Below are positions 32,853 through 45,139 of a stretch of 64,000 nt of DNA, in pieces (within the stretch, counting starts at the first letter, position 1; the number at the start of each line of letters is the position of its first letter). This DNA comes from Spirodela intermedia. Lineage: Eukaryota; Streptophyta; Magnoliopsida; Alismatales; Araceae. A program made the translations under genes and the position numbers. The stretch is from contig LR746266.1 in the NCBI GenBank assembly GCA_902729315.2, positions 253,001 to 317,000 on the forward strand. Direction: 5' to 3'. The notes below the pieces were generated by a model. It saw only the letters and a list, made by a program, of their open reading frames with translations. It searched no databases and was not told where the DNA came from.

Positions 32853-33300
32853 TAATGCCATTCTCTCGTGGTTCTTTTTAAAAATTACTCCCCCATATTT
32901 TCGACGTGGCTCCCGATTGGCTGCCACTTGCTTTATTTATATTTATTTATATGATATTTTATATTTAGTGTTATACTCTCAAAAATTCCATATTTGTCCC
33001 TTTCGCGGGAATATGCACCGGAATAAGGAATCCTTAATGGGCTCCCGGTAGGTCCCTCTGCACCATCACCGAAAGTAGGGCCCATTAGAAACTGCTCCAA
33101 GTCGTGCTTGTAGGCGTTGACCGAGCTTGGCTCTCTCGAAGAACCAGCCGACGCTACACGAGAAACGTGGACCCCGAGCTCATAGCACGTGACTGATTAT
33201 TTTGCTCGTGTCCAACCGACACAAAGGGGGGCCGAGTCATCCTCCGAGTCACACCGCATTCCGTTGACCCGTTGGAGCAAAAAGATTTGGCCCGGAAGCT

Positions 33301-33334
<34 letters not shown>

Positions 33335-33744
33335 GCGGTGGTTGCTGGGCGGTGTCCGGTGCGTTGCACGATCAGGCGAGCCGGTTCTTATCCTCCGGGT
33401 TCACGGCGGCGACGCGGTTCGACTTTTGCAGTGGCTTTCTCCACGCCCCGGAGCAGTCGGTGGTTTGACGTTGACCATTCGGATATATTCTGGCCTAAAT
33501 CTTTGGAGTTGACTTTTTACCCCCCAAACCTCTTTGGGGAGTGGAACATTTGGCGAGGAACCACAGGAATTGACTAAACTGGACTCTACGAAGGAGGCCA
33601 ACCACGCAGGCAGCTGGCCTCGAGGCATGGATGCCTTGATCAATGAAGACATGTACATAAACATCAGCTACCACTCTGATCTAGGATTTACATTTGGCAG
33701 TAGACAGCAGATGGGCGGGGAGAGATTCAATGCCGCAACCAGAT

Positions 33745-33747
<3 letters not shown>

Positions 33748-33777
<30 letters not shown>
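33748..33777 (-). repeat. (CT)n tract in RCC1 gene 3' UTR (sense)
   Basis: GA on the forward strand reads CT on the gene strand. It begins 50 bases after the stop codon. Confidence 0.95.
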
Positions 33778-33779
<2 letters not shown>

Positions 33780-33826
33780 ACGCTACCAAAATTGCCTAGA
33801 CCGGAATGCTCATCTAAGGGGAGTCG

Positions 33827-36800
33827 TCATGTGAAGGGCTTTGCCAGCAAGAGCGTGTGCCACCAGCCGCATGAAACGTTCGTCGGTAGACATCCGTCGA
33901 GCGGAATCTGGGACGGGATGCTCCTGTCTATCGCGTCGCCTAAACCCAGCTGCCAACACACAGTACAGACGCAAAGGGTCAACAACGAGAAATTAAGAGA
34001 GAGAGAGAGAGAGGGAGGGGGGTACCTGGCCGTACTTGTTCCAACCCCAGCAGAAGACTTTCCCGTCCTCTGAAGTTTCAAGTAGAAGGGAGGGGAGTCA
34101 GCAAGACCAAGAGATCCCGGGGAATTTCAGATAGTGGTTACCTGAGACCATGGCGCTGTGGCGAGCTCCGCAAGATATTATCTTCGCGCTGCTGTTCTCC
34201 AGACACTGCGCATCCAGAAGCCTGGGGATCGTCTGTAGAGAGAGAGAGAGGCAGAAGCTCGGACCAGTCAGATCCGCCGCCAACCAAGAGGGACTACCGA
34301 TCACAGGAAGGTCACAATCTACTAGAGTAAACCCCGTATATTATATCATATCATCACATTTATTTTTCTACCAACCAAACTGAAATTATACTCATTCCAC
34401 GCAGGCCCCCTCGGACTCTGCCTAATGGGAGGCGGTAACCCGCAATATATACGGTAAAGCCCATGAATGAGTTGACCTCCGAGTCACTTCTGACTCAAAA
34501 TGAGATCATAGCAGAAAAGAATCGGGGTTTTTGGTCGATACCTCGGCCTGCTCAGTGCCGGTCCCCAGCTGGCCAAACTGGTTGCCTCCAAAGGCGTAGA
34601 CATCGCCGTCGGCGGAGGTGCAGATCGTGTGCCAGAGGCCAGCGGCGATCCCTCGGATTTGGATCCCCAGAAGGGAGGAAACGCAGGTGGGGCTCAGCTC
34701 GTCGTCCGTGCTCCCTTGCCCACACTGGAGCAGAAGAATATCAAGGCAGAGAAGAGGTGATAACATGGAAAGGTAATAGAATTATATGGGACAAAAAATA
34801 AATCCACTTGGTTTCAGACTTGGTACAACCCAAAATCATAATTCCTTACATAATAATACTTCGTTGTTTTTTTTTTCCACCATCTTTTCTGCAATTCCTA
34901 CGTGTTTATCATCCTGGAGAGCAGTTAATGCTTCACAAAAACCAGGCCTGAACACAACAGAATCAGGAACAAAATAGATCATGTCCTGGTGAATGTAAGG
35001 CGACCGTCTGTTTATATGGTCGGCCCTTGCGCTCTGAATGTTCGGATAGATTTTTGACTATTTCAGAAGAGTGAATAAAAGAGGATGCACAGTCATTTCA
35101 TTAATCGGCTGGAACGTGTTTCTATGAAGGCAGAGGACACTATTACCCATTGAGTTATTTTTTAAGTTATTTTCCCAAAAATATACTTCATTAAGTATTT
35201 TAAGTGTAAAAAGGAAAAAGCACTTTGAGAATGATACAAAAAACGCAGATAAGCATCAAACAAAACTGCTTTGCTTCATAATGAAAAGTTTTCTATTGAA
35301 TTGGACCAAGAGAGAGAAGAACCCACCTGCCCATAGAGTCCCCAACCAAAGGTAAGCAACGCTCCAGTGTCTGTGCGAACACAAGACATGTTACAAAATG
35401 CACGATTTTTAATTCTAAACCTTCAACAAGGCTGTCAATCGTGATAAGGGGTTAAGATTTGATTGCATGATTGGAAACGTCAGAAAAGAACTACATAGAA
35501 TCAGAACTTGCAGCGATGATATCAGGCAGGGAGAGAGAAACATGACGATCTTGTCAAAGGCAAACATATCCACATCATAACAAAATAGGGCGAAACGTTT
35601 CAGACATTTTGTTCACCTTGAAGATCAAAACAAATGTGAATATGATGATTGTAACGCTTTCTTTGCGCTAATATCATTCAAACGTCAATGTCATGTGCTT
35701 AATTAAAATAAGAGATTATAACGGAGGCAATTTTGTTGGTTATGTCGTGCAGCATAAAATTTAAAGCAAAACTTAATCCAAATGTTCTTAGATCCAGCAT
35801 CGAATCCATTGGTGAGGAAAACTAATAAGTACTTTCTCAATACCGTATAGGCAGAAATCAAAGGCAAATCATGCAATGCTGACCTGTTACCACTGCACTG
35901 TGCCGACCTCCACATGCTATAGCCTTCACAACGCTTCCAGTCATCTTATGAGCCTGTCCTTCCGAACTGATATACCCTCCAGGAGCAGCTTGAGATTTAT
36001 CTTTACCACACGCAACAGACTCAATGCAGGGCACAGGATGAGGAGACGATACCATACGGATCCGAGAACCCAAACCCAATTGCCCTTCACCTCCATATCC
36101 CCAACCCCACACCTGACCCATATCTGAAACCTTGGAAACGAGGATAAATTAGCGTCGAGCATATTCCAGGGCCCAACTACTTGTGTTCTAGATCTCAGAA
36201 GTAAGATTACCGCACAGGCCAGTAAAACCTGGAAAAACATGTGGATTTACCTGACAAAGCTAATGTATGGCGACCGCCAGCAGCCACAGTATTAATCCTC
36301 ACTCCTGGGCCGAGGCTCACTAGGCAGGGAAGTGCTGATAAATTCTCGTCACTAGATGAACTTTCTGGACCCTGCTTAGATGACGTCAACTTCCTGCGTT
36401 TCGCACTCTCTTCACCACCCTTTGAAATTTGAGACCTTGGACTCACTGCAACAAAATCTTCGCTGGTATGGATGGCCGAGAAAATTCTACAAAATTTCTT
36501 TAATGTATAGTATTTCTAACCATAGTTACCTTGGTCACTCGACAACAATGCATCCTTTTCCAGTAACCGTAATCCCGCAGCAGATTGATCACCTACGACC
36601 TTTCCTGAAGGGACACATTCTTTCCAACCCCATGTGTAGACCTCGCCTTGGGCTGGTATAGTGGAGGAAAAAGCATGTTAAAAGAATGAGGTCCAAAAGA
36701 AGCATTTGCATTAATGAACACAAGAATGATGACGATCTACATATCGAAGTTAGGACATCCACATTTCAGCAGGTAAGCGACCATAATGATAAATAGATTT

Positions 36801-38140
36801 TTTGATAAAAATACAACTATTCTTATTCATCGATGATGGTATTCAATGACAAAAGACGATTTGCCAACGTACGGTTACATGGCATAGCAGGCAAAAAGAG
36901 ATCAACAATCATTCTGAATATTTTATTTAAGATATACTCGGTTAAAATTAGCTAGGCTTATGAACTTTCCTGTGTGTTCAATATGACTATAGTAGTACAA
37001 AAATGGTAAAAAATACGACGTTTGGATGGGATTAGTGGGCATGTATGCAAGGGATGGAGAGGGACAGAACCTGTAACTGCAACGCAATGAGCCCATCCAG
37101 CCGCAGCTTTCATTAGTGGAGTATCAGTTGGAAGAGGAAAGGCCTCTGGAATTTCCTGTGCGCATGATGACATTGATTCACAGAGCATAGCGGAAGAAAC
37201 CACCTGACTGAATTGAATAGACTAATAAGTACCTCGTGCTTTCCTGAAGTTAAATAACTCTGGCCTAAATCATCCGTTGAACCCCATGTCATAAGCTTCC
37301 CAGATTCTGATGCGGCATATAGAAAAGACGTATTTGTGAGTCTAAAGCTAGTTACATCTAAAAACACGGAGTCGCAGAAGTAACACCTAAAATGTGGCAT
37401 ACCTAGACAAGGTATGCCATTAACCACTCACCCAGTTAATGTGGGGCACATGCTAACCATGAAACTTGAAGCGAAATGTTCCGAGGAAAGAATATTGTCT
37501 CACGCATTCACAGAGAACAAGAGAGGGAAAGTGTTGGAGCAACAGAGTAAATGACACGACGAGATACCACAGAATGGAAAATACACTCGCGATCGGTCAC
37601 TGACACCACTGAGTCCTCAGACCTCCAAAAAAATAATACCTCTTCATAAAAATCAGGGGGAAAAAAGGCAAAATCTGAAAGAGAGGAGACGTAGAATGGA
37701 TCATCTCGTTCAGATTAATCGGGATGAATTCTGACAAAGAGGAAAACATCACGCTCTTCCTTCGTGGAGGAAACAGATCAGATAATGCGAGATCGTACAA
37801 CCAACACAATGAAATGCGTTGACGAACCAGGTGGGTGCTGACATTCTTTCACTCGAAAAAATCGAAGCCCAAATCATAAGAATAGAACAGAGACGAGCAT
37901 AGACTCGTATTTGGACCTACCAGAGATCGCCATGGCGAATCCGCAGCCCCCTCCGCACGCATCCCTCCAAGCATCCCCCGCGGGCGATCCGGGGAACCTC
38001 ACCGGCACCGGAGACAGCAGCGGGGATCTCTGGGGCGAGACACCCGGGAGGTACCCCCACATCAGCAAGATCCTCTCCTTCTCCTCCTCCCTCTCCTCCT
38101 CCATTGGCTCCCCTTCCCTCTCCTCCCCTCCACCATTCAT
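33827..38140 (-). CDS. RCC1-repeat (regulator of chromosome condensation) family protein
   Basis: Members form seven-bladed propellers used for protein or chromatin binding; plant members include UVR8-like and organelle RNA-processing proteins, and the role of this one is not known to me. Eleven exons on the reverse strand: 37921-38140, 37233-37306, 37071-37155, 36530-36652, 36251-36445, 35884-36123, 35327-35370, 34542-34724, 34142-34232, 34026-34069, 33827-33949. They give 473 residues in frame. Repeat signatures recur: GKLMTWGSTDDLGQS, AAGWAHCVAVT, GEVYTWGWKECV, AAGGRHTLALS, GQVWGWGYGGEGQLGLG, CGGRHSAVVT, LTFGWGLYGQCGQG, VYAFGGNQFGQLG, KVFCWGWNKYGQLGLGD and SCGWWHTLLL. An acidic N-terminus precedes MWGYLPGVSPQRSPLLSP. 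A charged Ser-rich insert (about residues 165-200) interrupts the propeller. It looks closest to the Arabidopsis At3g26100 type, from memory. UVR8's tryptophan triad is not evident. Confidence 0.93.
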
Positions 38141-38635
38141 CTCAGCGCATCAGATAACCCCGCCAGGCGCAGCTCCTGGCTCCAAATATTCCCCGCCTAT
38201 TCTCCTCGTTCCTTTCCACTTATTTCTCCACCTCCCCTTCAACCGGCGGCGACTTCAACTCAGCTCCCACTCTGGAGCACCGCTCGTGTTACAGAAGAGT
38301 CAAAACGGAGCTCTGAGCGACAGAGAGAGAGAGAGAGAGCCCTAATTTCCCCGTGCCACCGGAGGGAAGAAGAGCACAGAAAGAAAGCCAGGTGCACCCC
38401 GCCCGTACGAGTTGAGTAGAGCACCAGACGCCACGTAGGACGGCTCACGCACGCCCATTTACACGTGGCATGAGAATGACCTCTAGCGCGAGCCAGTTGC
38501 TTGTGGCCACCAGTTTCATCGAAGCTTCTGGAAACATCACGCTCAAGAGCACCTCCCAGCCGCCAACGTGGCATCGCGGACGACAAAGAAACGGCTGGTG
38601 GTCCGCCACGTGGGAACCGGGGACCCGCGGCCCTG
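38141..38635. other. RCC1 gene leader and promoter
   Basis: This is upstream sequence of the reverse-strand RCC1 gene, with a GA run at 38320-38338 (CT on the gene strand) and the ACGT cluster. Its right end marks the start of sequence repeated at 55,836. Confidence 0.6.
38432..38612 (-). promoter_or_regulatory. Cluster of ACGT-core elements upstream of the RCC1 gene
   Basis: Within 181 bases there are CACGTA at 38432, CACGTG at 38462, AACGTG at 38565 and CACGTG at 38607, i.e. 290-470 bases before the RCC1 gene ATG. These are bZIP/bHLH core sites. Confidence 0.45.
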
Positions 38636-39330
38636 GTCCTGGCTTTCACGAGTCGCTGCCCGTCCGAACGGATCTGCCGCCCAATCGTCCCATCGGATCC
38701 AATATGGTCCTATCGGACCGCCAAAACCCGACATTTTCATGGCCTTCGGAGATTCAGATCATTGTAATGCGGGAGAAAAAAGAATATATGATCCCTTTTG
38801 GAAGTCCGACGCTTTGATAGAACAAAAGATTCCGAATGGAATGATTTTGAATATATATTCATTAGTAAACCTTCACCCAATTTTTTTCCGAGAGGGAACT
38901 TCTTATTCTTCTATGTGCATCGACCACCTCCGCCGCTGTGCCGCCGCCGTTCCCCGCTGGTGCCACCGACGGTCGCCGGAGTTGCCGCCGACCGCCGCCA
39001 CCATTTGCAGCATGTAGGGCAGCATGCTCTTGAAGAAAAAAAAGAGACAAAAAGGAAATATTTATCCACCGTGCAACTTCAACTGAGAAAACTAAAATAA
39101 AAATATGACATTTTGAAAAAAATCCCCACATCTATTTTTAATGCTGTAATTTTTAACTTTATTTCAATCGATTTATTTTTTCTGATTGTTAACTTTATTT
39201 CTATTGACTATACCCACTTAGGCGACACCACTCTACCTGAGCCACGTTGGTGGCTAGTGTGTTCGTCATGATCTCCTCTGACAGTTTGACCTCGTAGAAG
39301 AGCTTCAACTAGTCCAACTAGTAACGGTCT
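38636..39330 (-). pseudogene. MATH-BTB remnant (copy A): 3' flank and part of last exon
   Basis: The sequence aligns by eye with the 3' flank and exon 3 of the MATH-BTB gene at 56.4-57.9 kb. 38,636-39,130 matches 55,836-56,270 in long shared words (for example around 38,670-38,720 and 55,868-55,915). 39,211-39,330 matches exon 3, decoding in frame to a DRY.LD.LK..YEVKLSEEI-like text with two stop codons where the functional copy has W and R. The match ends abruptly at 39,330, where retroelement sequence begins. The MATH and BTB exons are absent. Confidence 0.75.
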
Positions 39331-39639
39331 ATAGGAAATAAAAGAATAAACCTACAACAAAAACAATAATTTTGGAGAGAAAAATAGACAAGAGAGAGAG
39401 AGAGAGAGAGAGAGAAGAGACAGTTCAAACATTTATGAATCCTAGAAAAGGACAAAATATTTAATATATTAAAATAAAAAGAGAGATTAAGATTTATAGT
39501 CATATACATTAAATCGACAACCACTTATGGCCCACTAAAGACACGACAACTTTAGCCCACTAAACAATAAAAGAAAACCCTAATAAAGACAAAAAATGAG
39601 AAATATTTTTGCATTAAATACTAACACTCTCTCTTAATA

Positions 39640-41281
39640 TAAAAAACATTTAAGACCAAGAGGTTATCTAAATTTTACGAATTTAGAATGTCACATCACC
39701 CTTTTAAAGCCATTTGCCACTTGACCCAATGTTGAACAGAATTTCATTTCAATAAAAAAATTGTCATAAATCTTAAATAAAATACTACCTTATCTCAATA
39801 TGCTTTGTTCTTTCATAAAATATTGGATTCTTCAACATAGAAATAGTTGATATGTTATCACAATAGATCACTATAGGCATTGACTGTGAAATATTAATAT
39901 CTTATAAAATCCTTCTCATCTATATTACTTGTTGTGCAACCAATGATGTAGTAATATATTCAGTTTCAGAAGATGATAATGTTGTAGATTCTTGGTTCTT
40001 AAAAATCAATGAGATTGCACATGAACCAAAGCTGAAAATAAAATCACTTGTACCTTTTTTGTCATCAATAGTACTTGTTCAATCACTATCTAAATAATTG
40101 AAAAAATTAAATTCAGCAACCTATTGATATAGAATTCTATAATTAATGGTGTCATGCACATATCGAAGTATTCTTTTTACTGCTCCAAGATGATGAATAG
40201 ATGATGAGTGCATAAACTTTGAAATTATATCAACTGAATGAGTATGAGTCAAATACGTCAAATCATCAATAATGCTTCTATAAAGGTGTTTATTTATTTT
40301 TGTAGTCTCATTATTAAGACAATTGTTTTCATTTATATTCATAAGAGTAGAGCAAGTCTTGCAATGAAACATATTAAACTTTTTCAACAAGTCACATGTA
40401 TATTTCTCTTGTAAAATAAATATACTATGATCATTTTGAATAATTTGAAGTCCAAGAAAGTAATAAAGTAATCACAAATCTATTATATCAAATTCAACCA
40501 TCATATCATTCTTGAAATCTAAAATTAGTAACAAAGAAGATCCCCTATATATAATATCATCAACATAAACACATACTATCAAAATATATTTATCTTGAGT
40601 CTTGATATAAAGTGTTGGCTCATTCCCACTTCTATAAAAGTGATACTTGTGAAAATATGAATCAAGTCTACTATACTATGCTCTTGGTGCTTGTTTAAGG
40701 TCATAAAGTGTCTTCTTCAATTTATACATTTTGTTCTCTCTTCCTTCAAGAATAAAATCTTCAGCATATACTTTTTCATTCAAATAACTATTCAAAAATA
40801 CTGATTTAACATCAAATTCAAAAAAAATTCATTTCATTTGAGCTGTCACAACTAAAATAATATGGACTGCTTTAAATCTTACAACTGCATAAAATACTTT
40901 AAAGTAATCAATATCTTGTTGCTATGCATATCTTTTTACTACTAACCTTGTCTTGTATTTTTAAACTTTGTCATCCGATTTATACTTCACTTTGTAAACC
41001 CACTTGACTCCAATTGCTTTTATCTTTTGTGATAAATTCATCAACTCCTATGTGTCATTCTTCTAAATTACTATAATTTCTTCTTGGATGACTTTCTCTC
41101 ATTCATCTTTGCCTTGTGCCTCCTCATAGCTTGTTGGTTCTATAATCATAAGAGTAAAAACATATGATTTATAAATATCACATAAAGATTTCATCTTTCT
41201 TAAAGGGCTTGATGATTTTAGACTTGAATTATTTTGGCCACTAATAAAAATTGAGCATTCATTGGAAGTAGAGAGAGACAA
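39640..41281 (-). mobile_element. Ty1/copia pol fragment: reverse transcriptase and RNase H
   Basis: On the reverse strand, a PTSYEEAQ segment (near 41,110-41,140) starts the copia RT region. The YVDD active site lies near 40,555-40,575, followed by FMHSSSIHHLGAVKRILRYV (about 40,150-40,210). An RNase H region has SSSETEYI (about 39,955-39,985). Many in-frame stops show it is dead. The upstream gag and integrase are not attached; a copia integrase lies on the other strand at 44.0-45.1 kb. Confidence 0.8.
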
Positions 41282-41710
41282 GGAGAGGTTAGGAAGTAGT
41301 TCAGGAGTAGATTAATCTACTTTAGTCTTTGTATTGATCTCTTAGGTGACATAAGAAGATCTAAGGAGATTAGAGTTTTTATTTAAGCACATTAAGATTA
41401 AGAAGTTCACAATCATCTCAACTTTCACTATTTGTTTCTCACCTGATTTCCCTTCTCCTGATGACTGAAAATCATCAAAAAAAGATTCATCTATTTCCCC
41501 TTTAGTATGCCTAAGTCAACTCTCTTCTATCTCCTCATCTCATTCTTCATTCAAAATTCAATATTAGTTAGAAGTTAAATCTTACCTTTGTTTAGACGAC
41601 TCCTTATGATTCGACTTGAATATTCCTTAAATTGTACTCATTAGTATAATTAGGAAGACATCTGAACATTATAAATTTTATTTTTGACACTCCTTAATTA
41701 TGACGTCTTG
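41265..41710 (+). repeat. LTR family X, partial copy 1
   Basis: About 445 bases match the 3' part of the longer copies at 50.15-51.83 kb (same strand) and 53.4-55.1 kb (opposite strand), sharing the ending TTTTTGACACTCCTTAATTA. It abuts a copia fragment on its left and a gypsy fragment on its right. Confidence 0.7.
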
Positions 41711-43985
41711 AAGCAACCAAATTTTGACGCCATGATCATATGCTTCCACTACAATGTAAGGACATGTCTATTTAGACTTAAGTTTTCCTAGAAATAAGTA
41801 TAGTCTTGAATTGTAAAGCCAAACTTTTTGTTTCGGCTAAATTTGCCTTCGAACAATGTGTTTGTCATGAGAAATTTTTGTTTTGGCTTTGTATATCTTT
41901 GAACTCTCATAGGTTTAATTGTAGAGTTCTTCTAACTCATTTAACTTCAACATTCGATACTTTCTTGCTTGTGTGAGGTCTATGTTGAGTTGTTTAATTG
42001 TCTAATATGCCTTGTGCTATATCTCTATAAGTAGATGACAAGGTTTGTCAAAAATTAAACGATATGGTGACACACCTATGGGTGTCTTATAAGTGGTTTT
42101 ATAAGTCCATAATGCATAATTCAACTTCTTAGCTCAATCCTTACTATTTGACTTGACGATCTTCTGAAGTATCTTCTTAATTTCATGATTGCTCACTTCA
42201 GTTTGCTCATTTATTTGTGGATGATAAGGTGTAGACACTTTGTGATGGACTTCATACTTTCTTAATGGTGTTGCAAAGTATTGATTCATGAAGTGTGATC
42301 CTCCATTATTGATGATTGCTTGCAGACATCCAAACCTAGAAAAAATGTTAGTCTATATAAATTTAACTACAACCTTATGATCATTAGTCCAGATATTCTT
42401 GTGCCTGTAGACTATAGTCTACAACCATAAGAATATACTCATATCCAGCAAAAAGTGAAAATGTACATATAAAATCAATTCACCACACATCAAAGATCTC
42501 TACTTTTAAAATTAGATTCATTGGCATCAAATTCTTCTTAACAAGATTCACAATAACTTGAAAATTCAAATTTAGCTTCCTATAATAGATACACACTTTC
42601 TATTCGGTGGTTAATTTGGTATGTAACTCTTCTCTCTTCTCATTCTTAATCACTATGAGACCAGATTTCTCAAGTACCATTTGAGTTAGGTGATCCATTC
42701 ACTATCTAGGTATGATCTTTCTTCGAAAATCTGATCTATAAAAGGAAGTAAAAAATGATCTTTCTTAGTCACCAAATTCAACTTCCTACAATTGATACAC
42801 ACTCTCCATTTGGTAGTCAATTTGGTATGTAATTCTTCCCCCTTCTCATTCTTAATCACTGTGAGACCAGATTTCTTAAGTACCACATGAGTTGGGCTAA
42901 TCTATTCGCTATCTGAAATAACATAAATAATTTATATCTAACAATTTAATCACCTCTTCTTGTATCTTGTACTACCTCTTTTATGTTGGGGTTGAGACTT
43001 TGTTGTATATCCCTCGTAGGCTTAGCTCCTTCCTCTACATAAATATAATGCATACACATACTAGGGTAATACCCTTTAGGTTTGAAACCATCCAACCCAT
43101 GGCTCCTCTATGTCATCTAATGACCTCTAAGAGTTTACCTTCTTGAGCAAAGGATAAGTTGGACAAGATGAAAGCTAGATATGATTGGTCAGCTCCGAAG
43201 AAAGAATACTTCATTGACTTAGGTAGAAGCGTGAGTTCAAGTGAAGTGATGTTCTCCTCAACTATGGTGGAAGATGAGGGTGTGATCTTCATTCCTACTT
43301 CTTGAGGAGAATCTACAAAAATATTTAGCTCATCATTATTTGACCAAGTTATCATAAAAGTTTCCTCAATGCAAACATCAAGAGTATTTATAACATGTCA
43401 TTCTTTGAAATCATCATTGTGATACTTCAATGACTTAAACATTCATAATGGGATTATCTAATCTCCATTCTTAATCATCAGCATGCATGTGTCAAAAATA
43501 TTAGCCTTAGTTATGTGTAGGGAAGATCTTCTTAAAATGATGGGTGTTTGAATAAGATCCATAAGTATCTTCATATCTAAGATCAAAAAGTCAACAAGAA
43601 AATAATAACCTTCCACGTTAATAATCACATCATCGATCTTACCTCTTATTACCTTCCCGAATCTACCTACCAATTGTAAAATAACATAAGCAAATTTAAG
43701 TTCACGCAAATCAAAATTTGTCAATGACTGTCAATGGTAAAAGGTTCACACTAGAACCATGGTCTAACATATGAAATAGAACATTCTCAATGTCACAATT
43801 AATCAATGAAGAACTTTGATTTTTTAATTTTTCTAGCATATCACTAAGGAAGACAGCACTCACATCTAGAGAGAATTGGACTTTCTTCGACTCTCTTCTA
43901 GGCGTACATAATTCTTTAAAGAATTTAACATACACTAGCATATGTTTGATAGCATCTACTAGAGGTATGATGATATTCACCTACT
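41711..43985 (-). mobile_element. Ty3/gypsy fragment, Athila/Tat-like: protease, RT, integrase
   Basis: Reverse-strand order is 5' to 3': protease-like region (43,980-43,460, with LDHGSSVNLLPL), the start of RT (42,910-42,560, with GLTVIKNEKGEELHTK and WRVCINCRKLN), then integrase (about 42,300-41,720, with STPYHPQTNEQTEVSNHEIK and LNELEELYN). These words are typical of Athila/Tat-type elements. Frames are broken throughout, and most of RT is missing. Confidence 0.75.
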
Positions 43986-44019
43986 TGGATATCTCTTTTA
44001 ATTTCTCATTAAAGGTTGA

Positions 44020-45060
44020 CTATTATATTATTGGAATGTGGCTTTATTATTTATTTCAAAGATGATAGATATGTTATCAAGCATAGGAAGAGTAGCATGA
44101 CTCTAATGATGATTCATAAGGTTGGAAAGATGATGTTTCCTCTTGATATCTCAAGACATTGATTTTGGCATGATAAAAGAAAATAATTTATCTTCACTTT
44201 GGAATATGCGTTATGGTCACTTAAACTTTAATGTATTGAAATTATTACATCGCAAGTATATGATTGATGACTTACCTTCTATTTCATCAAATGACAAAGT
44301 ATGTGAAAGATGTGTTTATGACAACCAACATCAATTATCATTTCCTATTGATAAATCATGGAGAATGAGATTTCCTCTTGAATTATTATATGCTGATTTT
44401 TGTGGTCCAATGAAGATATTAGTTGATATTTTTTATTGATTATTGATGACTTCACACATATGAGTTAGATTTATTTTATTTTTCATAAATTTGAAGTATT
44501 TGAGAAATTTATTTATTTCAAGGCTTTTGCTGAAAAATCAATTGGACATGTTATTAAAACTCTTCGAACAAATCAATTATTTCTCATGAGTTTGAGTTAT
44601 TTTGTATGAAACATGAAATTAAAAGACAAATCACTATTAGGAAAACTCTAGAGTAAAATAGTATTGCTGAAAGAAAGAATAAAACTATTGTAGAAATGGC
44701 TGGAAGTATATTTAGTGAGAAGAATCTTCCTAATGATTTTTGGGTTGAAGTCGTTGTAACTTTTATTTATCTTTTAAATATTTCTCTTACAAAAGTGGTG
44801 ATGAATATGACTCTTCATGAAGCTTGGTATCATCAAAAGCTTAATGTTAGTCATTTAAAAGTTTTTGGTTACATATCTTATGCTTTAATTGATGTTAATG
44901 ATCATAGTAAGATAGACAAAAGAAGTGAAATATATATTTTTCTTAGATATAATGATGAGAGTAAGGGTTATCAATTATATAATCTTGAAATAAAAATATT
45001 ATTGATTCGTCGTGACATTATATTTGATAAATATACTTGTTAGAATTAGAATGTAGATTC
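44020..45060 (+). mobile_element. Ty1/copia fragment: GAG-pre-integrase and integrase
   Basis: Forward-strand reading shows a FPLDIS segment, LWNMRYGHLNFNVLKLL with CERC (zinc-binding pre-integrase), and LELLYADFCGPMK. The second integrase half includes NSIAERKNKTIVEMA and LKVFGYISYALI. Two readable blocks (44,143-44,439 and 44,696-45,043) are separated by frame breaks. It stops just before a family X repeat. Confidence 0.8.
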
Positions 45061-45139
45061 AATTTGTCAAATTTCTTCTTGTGAAAATGGGCAGAAAATT
45101 ATGCAAAATGATGAAGATTTAATAGGTGGAGCTTCTACT

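Larger units (their letters stand above)
32643..33826. other. Intergenic between GMPP promoter and RCC1 gene 3' end
   Basis: No gene is supported. It holds the GMPP upstream region, an AT-rich patch (32700-32770), a (CT)n run at 33303-33331, and the RCC1 gene 3' UTR on the right. Translations around 33190-33750 lack any recognisable motif. Confidence 0.6.

Noticed and set aside
38862-39131. GC-rich open frame near the RCC1 promoter as a small gene
   Set aside because: It matches the non-coding or doubtful 3' flank of MATH-BTB copy B and is better explained as part of the copy A remnant.
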